A stretch of DNA of 55,789 nucleotides from Treponema sp. GTDB taxonomy: Bacteria > Spirochaetota > Spirochaetia > Treponematales > Treponemataceae. A program made the position numbers and the translations under genes. The stretch covers positions 1 to 55,789 of the forward strand of contig JAILON010000138.1 in assembly GCA_024690865.1 (NCBI GenBank), in the 5' to 3' direction. Below, one piece after another: positions 8,448 to 17,720 of the stretch; within the stretch, counting starts at the first letter, position 1; each line of letters starts with the position of its first letter. Below the pieces are notes generated by a model that did not search any database, had not been told where the DNA came from, and saw nothing but the letters and a program-made list of their open reading frames with translations.

Positions 8448-8497
8448 CAGCTTCAAAGAGTCCGCGGCAACAAAGTTGCCAAGGACTTTTGAAACAG
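8448..8497. repeat. Dispersed palindromic element, copy A
   Basis: CAGCTTCAAAGAGTCC (8448-8463) and GGACTTTTGAAACAG (8483-8497) form imperfect arms; an inner GGCAAC/GTTGCC hairpin (8466-8471/8475-8480) fills the centre. Copy B, with perfect arms, lies at 49894-49927, and the flanks also match (TTTNGTCCAG before, GCCTCT after). It sits in the purE-purF gap. Confidence 0.7.
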
Positions 8498-8520
8498 CCT
8501 CTTGTCCATATGTCCGCCCA

Positions 8521-8549
8521 TTGATAAAGCCCCCCGTTTGTGCTAGATT
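8521..8549 (+). promoter_or_regulatory. purF promoter, leaderless type
   Basis: TTGATA (8521-8526), 17-bp spacer, TAGATT (8544-8549), 5 nt, ATG at 8555. No ribosome site is possible in the remaining leader. Confidence 0.75.
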
Positions 8550-8554
8550 GAAGT

Positions 8555-9997
8555 ATGGAATGCTTTGAAAGGGAAGAGGACAAGCTTCGTGACGAATGCG
8601 GAGTAGTCGGCGTCTACCTCAAGAGGAAAGAGGGGGCAGAACCAGACTTCGTGGCCGCATCAAAGGCCTACTACGCCCTGTACTGCCTGCAGCACCGGGG
8701 CCAGGACAGCGCGGGCATAGCCGTCAGCACCGGTGACGACATCCAGCTGCACAAGGCGATGGGGACGGCAGGCGAAGTCTTCAAGACGGACGACATCACA
8801 TCGCTCAAGGGGCACATAGCCTGCGGCCACGTCCGCTACGCGACGGCCGGCAGCGCGAGCCTGGAAAACGCCCAGCCCATGCTGCTCAAGAGCAAGATTG
8901 GAGCGGTCGCGGTCTGCCACAACGGCCAGCTGGTCAACTACGAGCAGCTGCGCGAGATGCTGGAGGACACGGGCAGCACCTTCGTTTCCACCAGCGACAC
9001 CGAGGTCATCGTCAAGCTCATCGCCAAATCCTACAAGAAGGGCCTGGAACGCGCCCTGACCGATACCATACAGATGATAAAGGGCTCGTTCGCCCTCGTC
9101 GTCATGACGGACAGCTGCCTGATCGGGGCACGCGACCCCAACGGAATCCGCCCCCTCTGCCTGGGCAAGGTGGAGGACGGCTGGATCCTTGCGAGCGAGA
9201 GCTGCGCAATCGACGCGGTGAACGGCAGCTTCGTGCGCGACATACAGCCAGGAGAAATCGTCATCATCAACGACGATGGCGTGCTTTCCTTTGAATTCGG
9301 CGAGCGGACCAGCAAGCGTACCTGCGTGTTCGAGTACGTCTACTTCGCACGGCCCGACAGCATCATCGACGGCATCCCCGTCACCCAGGCCCGCATCAAG
9401 ATGGGTGCCTGCCTCGCGCGGGAAAGCCCCGTGGCGGCCGACGTGGTCGTGGGTGTTCCCGACTCGGGCCTGAGCGCTGCCCAAGGATATGCCGAAGAGG
9501 CCCACATCCCCTACGCAATGGGAATCATCAAGAACAAGTACATCGGGCGGACCTTCATCGCCCCGACCCAGAAGGAGCGGGAGAACCTCGTGTTCGTCAA
9601 GCTGAACGCCGTCCGCTCCATCGTGCAGGGCAAGCGGGTCATCGTCATAGACGACTCCATCGTGCGCGGTACGACGAGCCGCCGCCTGGTGCAGATTCTC
9701 AGGAGGGCGGGCGCAAAGGAAGTGCACTTCCGCATTTCCAGCCCGCCGGTCAAGTACCCCTGCTACTTCGGCATCAACACGCCGACGAGGGGAGAGCTGA
9801 TTTCCAGCACCCACAGCGAGGCTGAAATCTGCAAGGAGATAGGGGCGGACTCGCTCGCCTTCATCAGCGCGGACGGCATGCTGGAAGCCTGCCGCGAGTG
9901 CAACCCGGACAGCTACGGATTCTGCAAGGGCTGCTTCACGGGCGAATACCCCATGTCCGTCCCCGGCGAGCTGAACGGAAAAGTGATAGAAGGGTAG
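8555..9997 (+). CDS. purF: Amidophosphoribosyltransferase
   Basis: 480 aa. It catalyses the first committed step of purine synthesis, transferring ammonia from glutamine to PRPP. A short propeptide precedes the catalytic Cys in DECGVVGVY, and the glutaminase domain has LQHRGQDSAGIA. The PRPP loop reads VIVIDDSIVRGTTSRR. Cysteines in RTCVFEY, KYPCYFG and FCKGCF match the 4Fe-4S ligands of the B. subtilis-type enzyme, so an oxygen-sensitive cluster is expected. It is followed after 9 bp by glnA with a good ribosome site, so the two share an mRNA. Confidence 0.95.
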   Translation: MECFEREEDKLRDECGVVGVYLKRKEGAEPDFVAASKAYYALYCLQHRGQDSAGIAVSTGDDIQLHKAMGTAGEVFKTDDITSLKGHIACGHVRYATAGSASLENAQPMLLKSKIGAVAVCHNGQLVNYEQLREMLEDTGSTFVSTSDTEVIVKLIAKSYKKGLERALTDTIQMIKGSFALVVMTDSCLIGARDPNGIRPLCLGKVEDGWILASESCAIDAVNGSFVRDIQPGEIVIINDDGVLSFEFGERTSKRTCVFEYVYFARPDSIIDGIPVTQARIKMGACLARESPVAADVVVGVPDSGLSAAQGYAEEAHIPYAMGIIKNKYIGRTFIAPTQKERENLVFVKLNAVRSIVQGKRVIVIDDSIVRGTTSRRLVQILRRAGAKEVHFRISSPPVKYPCYFGINTPTRGELISSTHSEAEICKEIGADSLAFISADGMLEACRECNPDSYGFCKGCFTGEYPMSVPGELNGKVIEG

Positions 9998-10006
9998 GAG
10001 AGAATT

Positions 10007-12103
10007 ATGGCCAAGATAAATGTTCCGGAGATGTTCGCGAGCCTGGTGTTCAACCAGAAGGTGATGAAGGAGAAGCTTCCAAAGGACAGCTTCAAGGCAT
10101 TGAAACGGACGCTGGACACCGGCGAGCCGCTGAACCTGGACGAGGCCAACGAGGTCGCCCATGCGATGAAGGAGTGGGCCATCGAGAACGGCGCGACGCA
10201 CTTTACCCACTGGTTCCAGCCCCTGACGGGCATCACGGCGGAAAAGCACGACAGCTTCATCACGCCGCAGGACGACGGGTCTGTCATCATGTCCTTCAGC
10301 GGCAAGGAGCTGGTCAAAGGCGAACCTGACGCGTCCTCCTTCCCCTCCGGCGGCAGCCGCGACACCTATGAGGCCCGCGGCTATACGGTTTGGGACCCCA
10401 CGTCATATCCTTTCATCAAGGAGCACACCCTCTGCATTCCGACGGCCTACTGCTCATACACGGGCGAGGCCTTGGACAAGAAGACCCCCCTCCTGCGTTC
10501 CATGGAGGCGCTCAACAAGCAGGGCCTCCGCATCCTCCGCCTCTTCGGCAACACAGGGGCAAACCACATCACGACGACGGTCGGGCCGGAGCAGGAGTAC
10601 TTCCTCGTGGACGAGAAGCTCTACAACCAGCGGAAGGACCTGCGCATGACGGGCCGTACCCTCTTCGGCTCAAAGCCGAGCAAAGGACAGGAGATGGACG
10701 ACCAGTACTTCGCCGCGCTCAAGCCGCGCATCGTCGAGTACATGGAGGACCTGAACGAGACCCTCTGGAAGTACGGCATCTACTCCAAGACCGAGCACAA
10801 CGAGGCCGCGCCCGCCCAGCACGAGATGGCCCCGATATTCACGACGACAAACCTTTCCACCGACCAGAACCAGCTGACGATGGAGCTGATGAAGAAGGTT
10901 GCCCGCAGGCACGGCATGGTCTGCCTCCTGCACGAGAAGCCTTTCGCCGGGGTCAACGGTTCGGGCAAGCACAACAACTGGTCCATGTCCACCGACGAGG
11001 GGGAGAACCTGCTGGAGCCGGGCGCGACCCCGGAGCAGAACGCCCAGTTCCTCCTCTTCCTGACGGCGATAATCAAGTCCGTCGACGAGAACCAGGACCT
11101 GCTGCGCATCTCGGTCGCGTCCGCCGGGAACGACCACAGGCTCGGCGGCTACGAGGCCCCGCCCGCCATCATCTCGATGTACGTGGGCGACGAGCTGCTG
11201 GCCGTGCTGGAGTCGATAAAGAACGGGACTCCCTACGACAACAAGAAGAAGTCCAAGATGACGATAGGCGTGGACGTCCTGCCCCCCATACCCAGGGACT
11301 CCACCGACCGCAACAGGACCAGCCCATTCGCCTTCACGGGGAACAAGTTCGAGTTCCGCTCGGTCGGCTCTAGCCTTTCCATTGCCGGCCCCAACACGAC
11401 GATAAACGCGATGGTCGCCAACACGCTCAAGTCCTTCGCCGACGAACTTGAGAAGGCCGACGACTTCAACACAGCCCTGCAGGCCCTCATAAAGCGGGAG
11501 ATAACCGCCCACTGGCGGATCATCTTCAACGGGAACGGCTATGACGAGGCATGGATACAGGAGGCGGAGAAACGCGGCCTTCTGAACCTGCGCACGCTGC
11601 CCGACGCGATGACCCGCTATCTGGACGCAAAGAACGTCGCCCTCTTTACCGAAATGGGGGTGTACACCAAGGACGAGATGGCCGACCACTACGAGATAAA
11701 GCGGGAGAAATATTCGAAGGTTCTGAACATCGAAGTGGGCGTGCTGCTCGAGATGATAAACAAGGAGATCCTGCCGTCCGCGTTCAAGTACATGCAGGTG
11801 CTCGCGGGCACCGCAGCGAACCTCAAGGTCGCCGTGAGCGGTGCGAAGGGGTCTGCCCTGACCGCCCTCCTGTCCCGCCTGGACACGCTGACGATAGAGC
11901 TCTCGCTCAAGGAGGAGGAGCTTGCCCGCCGCCATGAAGCCGCCGAGAATGCCGGTGACTGCATGGCCGTCGCCCGCGCCTACGCTGACTCGGTGCTTCC
12001 CGCCATGGCTGCGGCCCGTGCCGTCGCCGACGAGATTGAGCCCCTGCTCGGCGAGGACTATAAGCCCTATCCGTCTTACGAAGACCTCCTGTTCATGCGC
12101 TAG
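10007..12103 (+). CDS. glnA: Glutamine synthetase type III
   Basis: 698 aa, the length of the GSIII (GlnN) family rather than the roughly 450 aa of GSI. It makes glutamine from glutamate, ammonia and ATP. Visible family motifs are NGATHFTHWFQPLTG near the N-terminus, GPEQEYFLVD, the KTEHNEAAPAQHEMAP region, and NGSGKHNNWSMST in the nucleotide/glutamate site. Translation starts 9 bp after purF with AGGAGAG upstream. Coupling to purF is sensible because PurF consumes glutamine. A GC-rich hairpin follows the stop. Confidence 0.95.
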   Translation: MAKINVPEMFASLVFNQKVMKEKLPKDSFKALKRTLDTGEPLNLDEANEVAHAMKEWAIENGATHFTHWFQPLTGITAEKHDSFITPQDDGSVIMSFSGKELVKGEPDASSFPSGGSRDTYEARGYTVWDPTSYPFIKEHTLCIPTAYCSYTGEALDKKTPLLRSMEALNKQGLRILRLFGNTGANHITTTVGPEQEYFLVDEKLYNQRKDLRMTGRTLFGSKPSKGQEMDDQYFAALKPRIVEYMEDLNETLWKYGIYSKTEHNEAAPAQHEMAPIFTTTNLSTDQNQLTMELMKKVARRHGMVCLLHEKPFAGVNGSGKHNNWSMSTDEGENLLEPGATPEQNAQFLLFLTAIIKSVDENQDLLRISVASAGNDHRLGGYEAPPAIISMYVGDELLAVLESIKNGTPYDNKKKSKMTIGVDVLPPIPRDSTDRNRTSPFAFTGNKFEFRSVGSSLSIAGPNTTINAMVANTLKSFADELEKADDFNTALQALIKREITAHWRIIFNGNGYDEAWIQEAEKRGLLNLRTLPDAMTRYLDAKNVALFTEMGVYTKDEMADHYEIKREKYSKVLNIEVGVLLEMINKEILPSAFKYMQVLAGTAANLKVAVSGAKGSALTALLSRLDTLTIELSLKEEELARRHEAAENAGDCMAVARAYADSVLPAMAAARAVADEIEPLLGEDYKPYPSYEDLLFMR

Positions 12104-12111
12104 GAAAAAAC

Positions 12112-12146
12112 GGAACGGTGGATGCCGCACCCGGTTCCACCGTTCC
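12112..12146. terminator. Hairpin after purF-glnA
   Basis: GGAACGGTGGA (12112-12122) and TCCACCGTTCC (12136-12146) are perfect 11-bp arms starting 9 nt after the glnA stop. There is no T-tract downstream on the plus strand, so any termination would be weak or Rho-assisted. Confidence 0.45.
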
Positions 12147-12235
12147 ACGGACCAGCCGGCCGCACCGGAACACGCTTCACGGCAACAGCCCCCGTTGCAC
12201 CGGCCGCATGCCGCATCCCGCTTGATTTTTATTCC

Positions 12236-12265
12236 TTGACAATTCCACAAGTCAGCCCTTATCAT
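12236..12265 (+). promoter_or_regulatory. Promoter of the EF-G paralogue
   Basis: Perfect -35 TTGACA (12236-12241), 18-bp spacer, TATCAT (12260-12265). The leader of about 70 nt contains an ATG at 12274 opening a 17-codon frame that ends at 12327, and then a GAGGGG ribosome site before the main ATG at 12345. Confidence 0.75.
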
Positions 12266-12344
12266 AGAAAGGTATGGGAGGAGACTGCCGGCAGTACGGA
12301 CTTGAGGCAGGCTGTCCCGCTATCTGAAAAAGAGGGGTATCCGC

Positions 12345-14426
12345 ATGGAATTTGAGACGAAGGACATCAGGAACGTTGCCATAGCCGGGCACAGTCAGAC
12401 AGGAAAAACCACGCTTTTGGAACAGCTGCTCCACACCGGCGGCTTGCTCGCGAAGCCTGCCCCGGTAGAAAGCGGGAAGACGGTATCCAGCTCTTCCCCG
12501 GAGGAAGTGTCGCGGCACATATCGATATATTCATGCCTGGCCCACATGGAACGGGGCGGCAAGTTGGTGAACCTGTGGGACACTCCCGGTGCGTCCGACT
12601 TCACGGGAGAAGTGATTTCGGCCTTCCGTTCCAGCGAGGCAGCCCTGCTTCTGGTAGACTCGCGGAGCGGGGCCCAGGTGGAGACCGTCAAGCTCTGGCG
12701 CGACCTGGACAGGCGGTCCAAACCCCGCATGGTATTCCTGAACCGCGTGGACGATGCGCGCGGCAACGTCATGGCGGCCGTCCAGGACCTGCACGACAAG
12801 TTCAACGTGGAAATTTGCCAGGTAACGATTCCGATGGGGACCGGCCCCTCCTACAAGGGCGTCATTGACGTCCTTCACGGCAAGGCATACTTCAAGGGCA
12901 GCAACGGCATTGAAGGTGCGGGAGAAGCCGTTCCCGCCGAATACGAGGAGGCATACAGGTCCGCCAGGGGCGTCCTCATGGGATCCGCGGCTGAAGGCGA
13001 CGACGACCTGCTCGTCAAGTTCATCGATGAAGGCGAGCTGACCGACGAGGAAATCCTTTCCGGCCTCAAGGCCGCCTTTGCCGCCAACAAGGTCGTCCCC
13101 TGCTTCTCCGGCGACCCCCTCCACAGTTCGGGCCTTTCACCCCTGCTGGACTTCATCGCCGACGTATGCCCTTCCCCGCTCGAAAGCCTGGAGCGGGCGG
13201 TGAATGCGGACGGCACGGAAACCGCCGTAAAGATTCAGGCGGACGGCCCGCTGGGCGCCCTGGTCGTAAAGACGGCGGGAGACCAGTTCTCCGGAAAGCT
13301 TTCCTACATCAAGATAATTTCCGGCAGCCTCTCCGCGGACAGCAGCGCGTTCAACCTGAACGGCGGCAAGGCTGAAAAAATCGGCAAGCTCTACCGGACG
13401 CAGGGCAAGAAGCTGGAGGAGATAAAGAAAGCCTCGGCGGGCGACATCTGCGTCGTGGCCAAGCTGGGGGCGGCCACCGGGGACTCGCTAGCCGCCGACG
13501 CGCAGGCCCTGCCTTACAAGCCGCTGCGGCGGCCGGAGCCGGTCTATTCGCTGGCAATCTCCTGTGCCGAAAAGAAGAACGAGATGAAGGTCAACGAGGA
13601 ACTGGCCAAGGTTTCGGAAAGCGACCGCACCGTCACCTTCCAGTTCAATCCGGAAACCCGGCAGAACGTCCTCAGCGGCATGGGCGAGCTGCAGCTGCAG
13701 ATCATACTGGACAAAATCCAGGCCGCCACCGGCATCAGCGTGCAGACCTCCGTTCCCCGCGTTGCCTACCGCGAGACCGTGCAGCGCAAGGAAGTGGCAG
13801 AATACACCCACAAGAAGCAGACCGGTGGCCACGGCCAGTACGCCAAGGTGCAGCTGTCGGTGGAAGCCCAGGGTCGGGGGGCTGGCTTCAAGTTCACCAA
13901 CGCCGTTTTTGGCGGGGCCATCCCCAAGAACTACATTCCGGGCGTAGAGAAGGGCGTCAGGCAGGCGATGGAGAACGGCGTCATGGCGGGATATCCCGTC
14001 GTGGACATCAGCGTGACCGTGCTGGACGGCAAGCACCATCCGGTGGACTCCTCGGACCTGGCCTTCCAGATTGCGGCCCGCACCGCCCTTTCGGAGGCGA
14101 TGCGCAAGGCCGGACCGCTCCTCCTGGAACCGGTGATGAACCTGTCCGTTTGGGCGGAAACCAAGTACATCGGCGACATCATGTCGGACCTGTCCTCCCG
14201 CCGCGGCCGTATCCTGGGCCAGGAGGCGATCGGAAGCGGCATCGAGGAAATCCGCGCCCAGGTGCCGCAGTCCGAGCTTTTGCGCTATGCGATAGACCTC
14301 CGCTCCATCACGAGCTCCACCGGTTCGTTCGAAACCTCGTTCGACCACTACGACCCGATTTCCGGCAAGCTGGCGGACAAGATCGTTGAAGAGTCCAAGG
14401 CCATTGCGAAGGAGGCGAAGGAATAG
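12345..14426 (+). CDS. Elongation factor G-like GTPase (EF-G2 type)
   Basis: 693 aa, with all EF-G domains in order. The GTPase motifs are GHSQTGKTT (P-loop), DTPG, and NRVD in place of the usual NKMD. Domain IV and V motifs follow (KKQTGGHGQYAKVQ; RRGRILGQE). It belongs to the divergent EF-G-like branch found beside a normal EF-G in many bacteria and is probably a ribosome-associated factor with a role distinct from elongation. It is monocistronic, with its own promoter and ribosome site. Confidence 0.88.
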   Translation: MEFETKDIRNVAIAGHSQTGKTTLLEQLLHTGGLLAKPAPVESGKTVSSSSPEEVSRHISIYSCLAHMERGGKLVNLWDTPGASDFTGEVISAFRSSEAALLLVDSRSGAQVETVKLWRDLDRRSKPRMVFLNRVDDARGNVMAAVQDLHDKFNVEICQVTIPMGTGPSYKGVIDVLHGKAYFKGSNGIEGAGEAVPAEYEEAYRSARGVLMGSAAEGDDDLLVKFIDEGELTDEEILSGLKAAFAANKVVPCFSGDPLHSSGLSPLLDFIADVCPSPLESLERAVNADGTETAVKIQADGPLGALVVKTAGDQFSGKLSYIKIISGSLSADSSAFNLNGGKAEKIGKLYRTQGKKLEEIKKASAGDICVVAKLGAATGDSLAADAQALPYKPLRRPEPVYSLAISCAEKKNEMKVNEELAKVSESDRTVTFQFNPETRQNVLSGMGELQLQIILDKIQAATGISVQTSVPRVAYRETVQRKEVAEYTHKKQTGGHGQYAKVQLSVEAQGRGAGFKFTNAVFGGAIPKNYIPGVEKGVRQAMENGVMAGYPVVDISVTVLDGKHHPVDSSDLAFQIAARTALSEAMRKAGPLLLEPVMNLSVWAETKYIGDIMSDLSSRRGRILGQEAIGSGIEEIRAQVPQSELLRYAIDLRSITSSTGSFETSFDHYDPISGKLADKIVEESKAIAKEAKE

Positions 14427-14443
14427 CGGCGGCCAAAAGGAAA

Positions 14444-14490
14444 TTGACATTTATGCCGATAAAACCTATAATTAGCTAGGCTTTATCGGC
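14444..14490 (+). promoter_or_regulatory. Consensus promoter with overlapping dyad
   Basis: TTGACA (14444-14449), exactly 17 bp, TATAAT (14467-14472): a perfect sigma70 promoter. An inverted repeat, GCCGATAAA (14455-14463, in the spacer) and TTTATCGGC (14482-14490, just past +1), straddles the -10 and is well placed as a repressor operator. Confidence 0.85.
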
Positions 14491-14505
14491 AAAGGAAGTT
14501 GACTA

Positions 14506-15195
14506 ATGAAAAAACTGCTCGCTCTTATCATTTTGCTCTCCACCTCAAGCTTGCTTTTCGGACAGATGAAGTTTGGGGTTGGCATACACGGAAGCATTGA
14601 CGTTCCCACCGGAACATCCCTTACAAATGATATATTCGACTCAAACCATTACGATGTTGCCCTTTTGGAAGGCGTGGGTTTTGACTTCTCGATTGCCGCC
14701 ATGCTCATCCAGGCCGATTTGAAGGGCTTCGGAGTCGAACTGGAACTCGGATATGCCCACAACGAAATTGGATGGGAGTATTCCAAGAAGGATCTGGAGA
14801 TGAAGGGAAAGATGACCTATTCCTCGTTCGACATTCCCCTCCTGCTCGGCTACACCTTTGCCAAAGGAAACTTCCGCGTCACTCCGCAGATTGGTCCCTA
14901 CATCTCCCTGCCGATAGGCAGCCTGGACCTCGATGTGGAACGCATCGTAAATGAAGACGAACTGGTGACCAACAGCTCCATTGCCTACGACTGGGACATA
15001 ACCAGCAGGGCCCTTTTTGGATGCCTGGGAGGCGTAAACATAGGCTACAAGGTCGGCAGGGGGCTCATAAACTTCGATGCCCGCTTTATGTCTGACTTCT
15101 CCCACCTGAAGGTGAACCACCACGACAAGGATGGGGTTTCCGTCCTTACCCGCCGCAAGACGACTTTCGGAATCAGCTACCTGTTCTTCTTCTAG
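14506..15195 (+). CDS. Outer-membrane beta-barrel protein
   Basis: 229 aa. A signal peptide (MKKLLALIILLSTSSLLFGQ) is followed by alternating polar/hydrophobic strands ending with an aromatic C-terminus (ISYLFFF), typical of small periplasm-exported barrels (porin/OmpW-like or autotransporter-type). The ribosome site AAAGGAAG precedes the ATG. Its promoter matches consensus perfectly and overlaps a candidate operator, so expression may be high when derepressed. It is followed by the Gx/EcfT gene after 17 bp. Confidence 0.75.
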   Translation: MKKLLALIILLSTSSLLFGQMKFGVGIHGSIDVPTGTSLTNDIFDSNHYDVALLEGVGFDFSIAAMLIQADLKGFGVELELGYAHNEIGWEYSKKDLEMKGKMTYSSFDIPLLLGYTFAKGNFRVTPQIGPYISLPIGSLDLDVERIVNEDELVTNSSIAYDWDITSRALFGCLGGVNIGYKVGRGLINFDARFMSDFSHLKVNHHDKDGVSVLTRRKTTFGISYLFFF

Positions 15196-15212
15196 ATCCC
15201 GCAGGACTTGCC

Positions 15213-16403
15213 ATGCAGGGCGACATGCTGCCTTTCTTCGCCTCGCTCTGCCTTTTTCTTTCTTCGGTTGAATATGCCGTTCCCAAGCCCCTGCCGTTCA
15301 TGCGCCTGGGACTGGCAAACCTGCCGGTCATATTCGCCGTAAAGTCATTCCGATTCCGTACCGTACTTCTTCTTGTCATCCTGAAAATCCTGCTTTCCTC
15401 CTTCATAAGCGGTACGACGTTCAGCTACGTGTTCCTGTTCAGCGCGGCGGGAAGCCTTGCAAGCGGACTTGCGGTCTACCTCCTGTACCTCCTGCTCCAA
15501 AGGGGCGGCATTTCGCGGCAGATGAGCAACGTCGGGCTCTGCCTCGCCGGAGCCCTGGCTAACAACGCCGCACAGATTCTGGTGGCCCGCCTCGCAATCT
15601 TCGGCAGGCAGGCCTACGTGATAGCACCCCTCCTCTTGGCTTCCGGCCTTGTTTCGGCCCTCGTCCTGGGCATATTCGCCAACAAATTTGAGGAAAAGTC
15701 AACTTTTCTAAGGAATGTCAGGGAAGGAACCGGGAATTTTCCTCGGCCGGATGCGGCCCCCCAGCTTGATATCGACATGAACCTTCCATCCGGGGCCGAA
15801 GACAAACGCCGTGAGCCCCTTCCAGAAAACCCGGCATCTTCGCCAGAAGGCCGTGCCCGAGGGGCTGCGGCAACCGTGTCCACGCCCCATCCGGCCCGCC
15901 TTGCGACGGCAGCCATTGCCCTCGCACTCATGCTGGTCCTGCCGTTCGCGGGGCCGCTCCAGCTCAAGGCCGCACTGTGGCTTGTCCTGCTGCTGCTTGA
16001 CGAAATCAGCCGGAAAGGAAAGGTCCTCCTGCTGCCGTCTGCCGTGATGATTGCCAGCCTGACGGCCCTCGCCCTGCTTTCCCCCACCGGCAAGGTCCTG
16101 TATACATTCGGCTCCTTCCGCATAACGCAGGGGGCTCTGGAGGCAGGACTTTGCAAGGGCCTGGTCCTGACCGGAATGCTTTTTGCCTCCCAGGCCATAT
16201 TCGCCTCCCTGCGCGGCTGGAAGCTGGAACGCTTCGGCATGGCCGGTAGCCCCACATCCCGGCCATTCGTACTCGTGGGGAGGGTATTCGCAGACTTCGC
16301 CCGCCTGTCAAGCCGCAAGCTGGACGTCAAGGGGCGGGGAATCATTTTCGCGCTGGACGACCGCCTCTGCGAGGCATGGGCGGAGGGACGGGAGCGGGGC
16401 TAG
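15213..16403 (+). CDS. Gx-type transporter fused to an EcfT-like membrane domain
   Basis: 396 aa. Residues 1-165 match the Gx family (formerly heptaprenyl diphosphate synthase component I, related to ECF S-components), including MRLGLANLPVIFAV. A charged/Pro-rich linker (about 180-230) leads to a second membrane part (about 230-396) with features of EcfT/CbiQ proteins: several helices, then a soluble tail with SSRKLDVKGRG. This resembles an S-T fusion of an energy-coupling-factor importer; no ATPase lies nearby. The start at 15213 has AGGA 7 nt upstream; Met at 15225 is an alternative. Substrate unknown. Confidence 0.7.
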   Translation: MQGDMLPFFASLCLFLSSVEYAVPKPLPFMRLGLANLPVIFAVKSFRFRTVLLLVILKILLSSFISGTTFSYVFLFSAAGSLASGLAVYLLYLLLQRGGISRQMSNVGLCLAGALANNAAQILVARLAIFGRQAYVIAPLLLASGLVSALVLGIFANKFEEKSTFLRNVREGTGNFPRPDAAPQLDIDMNLPSGAEDKRREPLPENPASSPEGRARGAAATVSTPHPARLATAAIALALMLVLPFAGPLQLKAALWLVLLLLDEISRKGKVLLLPSAVMIASLTALALLSPTGKVLYTFGSFRITQGALEAGLCKGLVLTGMLFASQAIFASLRGWKLERFGMAGSPTSRPFVLVGRVFADFARLSSRKLDVKGRGIIFALDDRLCEAWAEGRERG

Positions 16404-16550
16404 GCCGTCCGTATACCGTACCCCCACCGCCACACACAGTTTGACGAGGCCGCCACTGCACACCCGTTTCCTGCGGCCCCTACGTCTCTGTGGCCCATGT
16501 CAACATCCGCGAAACCCGCCGCAAGCCCCCGCCCGTATACACAGCACGCC

Positions 16551-17684
16551 CTACTTTCCCGCGTCCGCGTCCAGGATTCCCGCGGCCTCCTTGAGCAGGT
16601 CGATTATCGGCAGGTGCTGGGGGCAGACCCCCTCGCACTGGCCGCAGCCCACGCAGTCCGCCGCCCTGCCCCCGCGCGAGGCGACGCCGGAATAGAAGTT
16701 CTTGGCCCGCCAGTCGTCCGGGTAGCGGCGCAGGGTATTGATTGTCCTGAACACGTCCGGAATGCTTATGTGCATGGGGCATCCGTCCGTGCAGTACTTG
16801 CACGCCGTGCAGCCTATCTGGGGAATGCTCAGAATCTCGTCCGTCACCTCGTCGATTATCTTCATCTCGTCGGCGGCAATCGGCTCAAAGTCCGTGAAGG
16901 TCCTGATGTTGTCGTCCATCTGCTCCTCGGTGGACATGCCGGAAAGCGTAGTCATCACGCCGGGAAGGGAGGCGACGTAGCGCAGGGCCCATGACGCGAC
17001 GGACTTGTCCGGCTGCCGGGCCTTGAACTTTGCCTCAATCTCCGGGGCCATGTTGGCAAGCATGCCGCCCCGCACCGGCTCCATGACGATGATCGGGACC
17101 TTCCGCGCGTGCAGGATGTCGTAGAGCTTCTGCGAGTGCACGACCGGGTTCGTCCGGTCCAGGTAGTTCAGCTGTATCTGCACAAACTCCATCTCGGGGT
17201 GCTTGTCCAGCACCTTCTCCAAGAGCTCCGGAGTCCCGTGGAATGAGAAGCCCAGATGCCGTATGCGCCCCTGCTCCTTCGCCCTGAGCCCCCATGAGAA
17301 GCAGTCGAACTTCTCGTATACATCGTAGTTGGACCCGTCCTCAATCGAGTGGAGCAGGTAGAAGTCAAAGTAGTCCACCCCTGCCCGCTCAAGCTGCTCG
17401 TTGAAAATGCGCTCGATGTCCGCCTCCTGCTTTATCTCCCATGCGGGGAGCTTGGTCGCCAGCATGAAGCTCTCGCGCGGGTAGCGCTTGACCAGGCACT
17501 CGCGGGCGGCCACCTCGGACTTGCCCCCGTGGTACACGTATGCGGTATCGAAGTAATTCATCCCGCTCTTCATGTAGCGGTCAACCATGTCGTTGACGCG
17601 CCCCAAATCAATCGCCCCGTCCTTCTCCGGCAGCCTCATCAGGCCGAATCCCAGCCTGGGCATCCTGCTCATATCTATGGCCAT
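16551..17684 (-). CDS. Aldo/keto reductase with C-terminal ferredoxin domain
   Basis: 377 aa. An aldo/keto reductase barrel (about 5-285; LGFGLMRLPEKDG, catalytic Tyr in FDTAYVYHGG) is followed by a 4Fe-4S tail: CTACKYCTDGCP and CVGCGQCEGVCP carry the eight ligand cysteines. Such fused oxidoreductases are common in anaerobes and likely couple carbonyl reduction to iron-sulphur electron transfer. The start at 17684 is chosen because GGGAGGAG lies 5 nt upstream. It is last of a three-gene minus-strand operon, 36 bp after the epimerase. Confidence 0.9.
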   Translation of the reverse strand: MAIDMSRMPRLGFGLMRLPEKDGAIDLGRVNDMVDRYMKSGMNYFDTAYVYHGGKSEVAARECLVKRYPRESFMLATKLPAWEIKQEADIERIFNEQLERAGVDYFDFYLLHSIEDGSNYDVYEKFDCFSWGLRAKEQGRIRHLGFSFHGTPELLEKVLDKHPEMEFVQIQLNYLDRTNPVVHSQKLYDILHARKVPIIVMEPVRGGMLANMAPEIEAKFKARQPDKSVASWALRYVASLPGVMTTLSGMSTEEQMDDNIRTFTDFEPIAADEMKIIDEVTDEILSIPQIGCTACKYCTDGCPMHISIPDVFRTINTLRRYPDDWRAKNFYSGVASRGGRAADCVGCGQCEGVCPQHLPIIDLLKEAAGILDADAGK

Positions 17685-17720
17685 GCGTTCTCCTCCCAAA
17701 TAATCTTACCAGCCCCGGAA

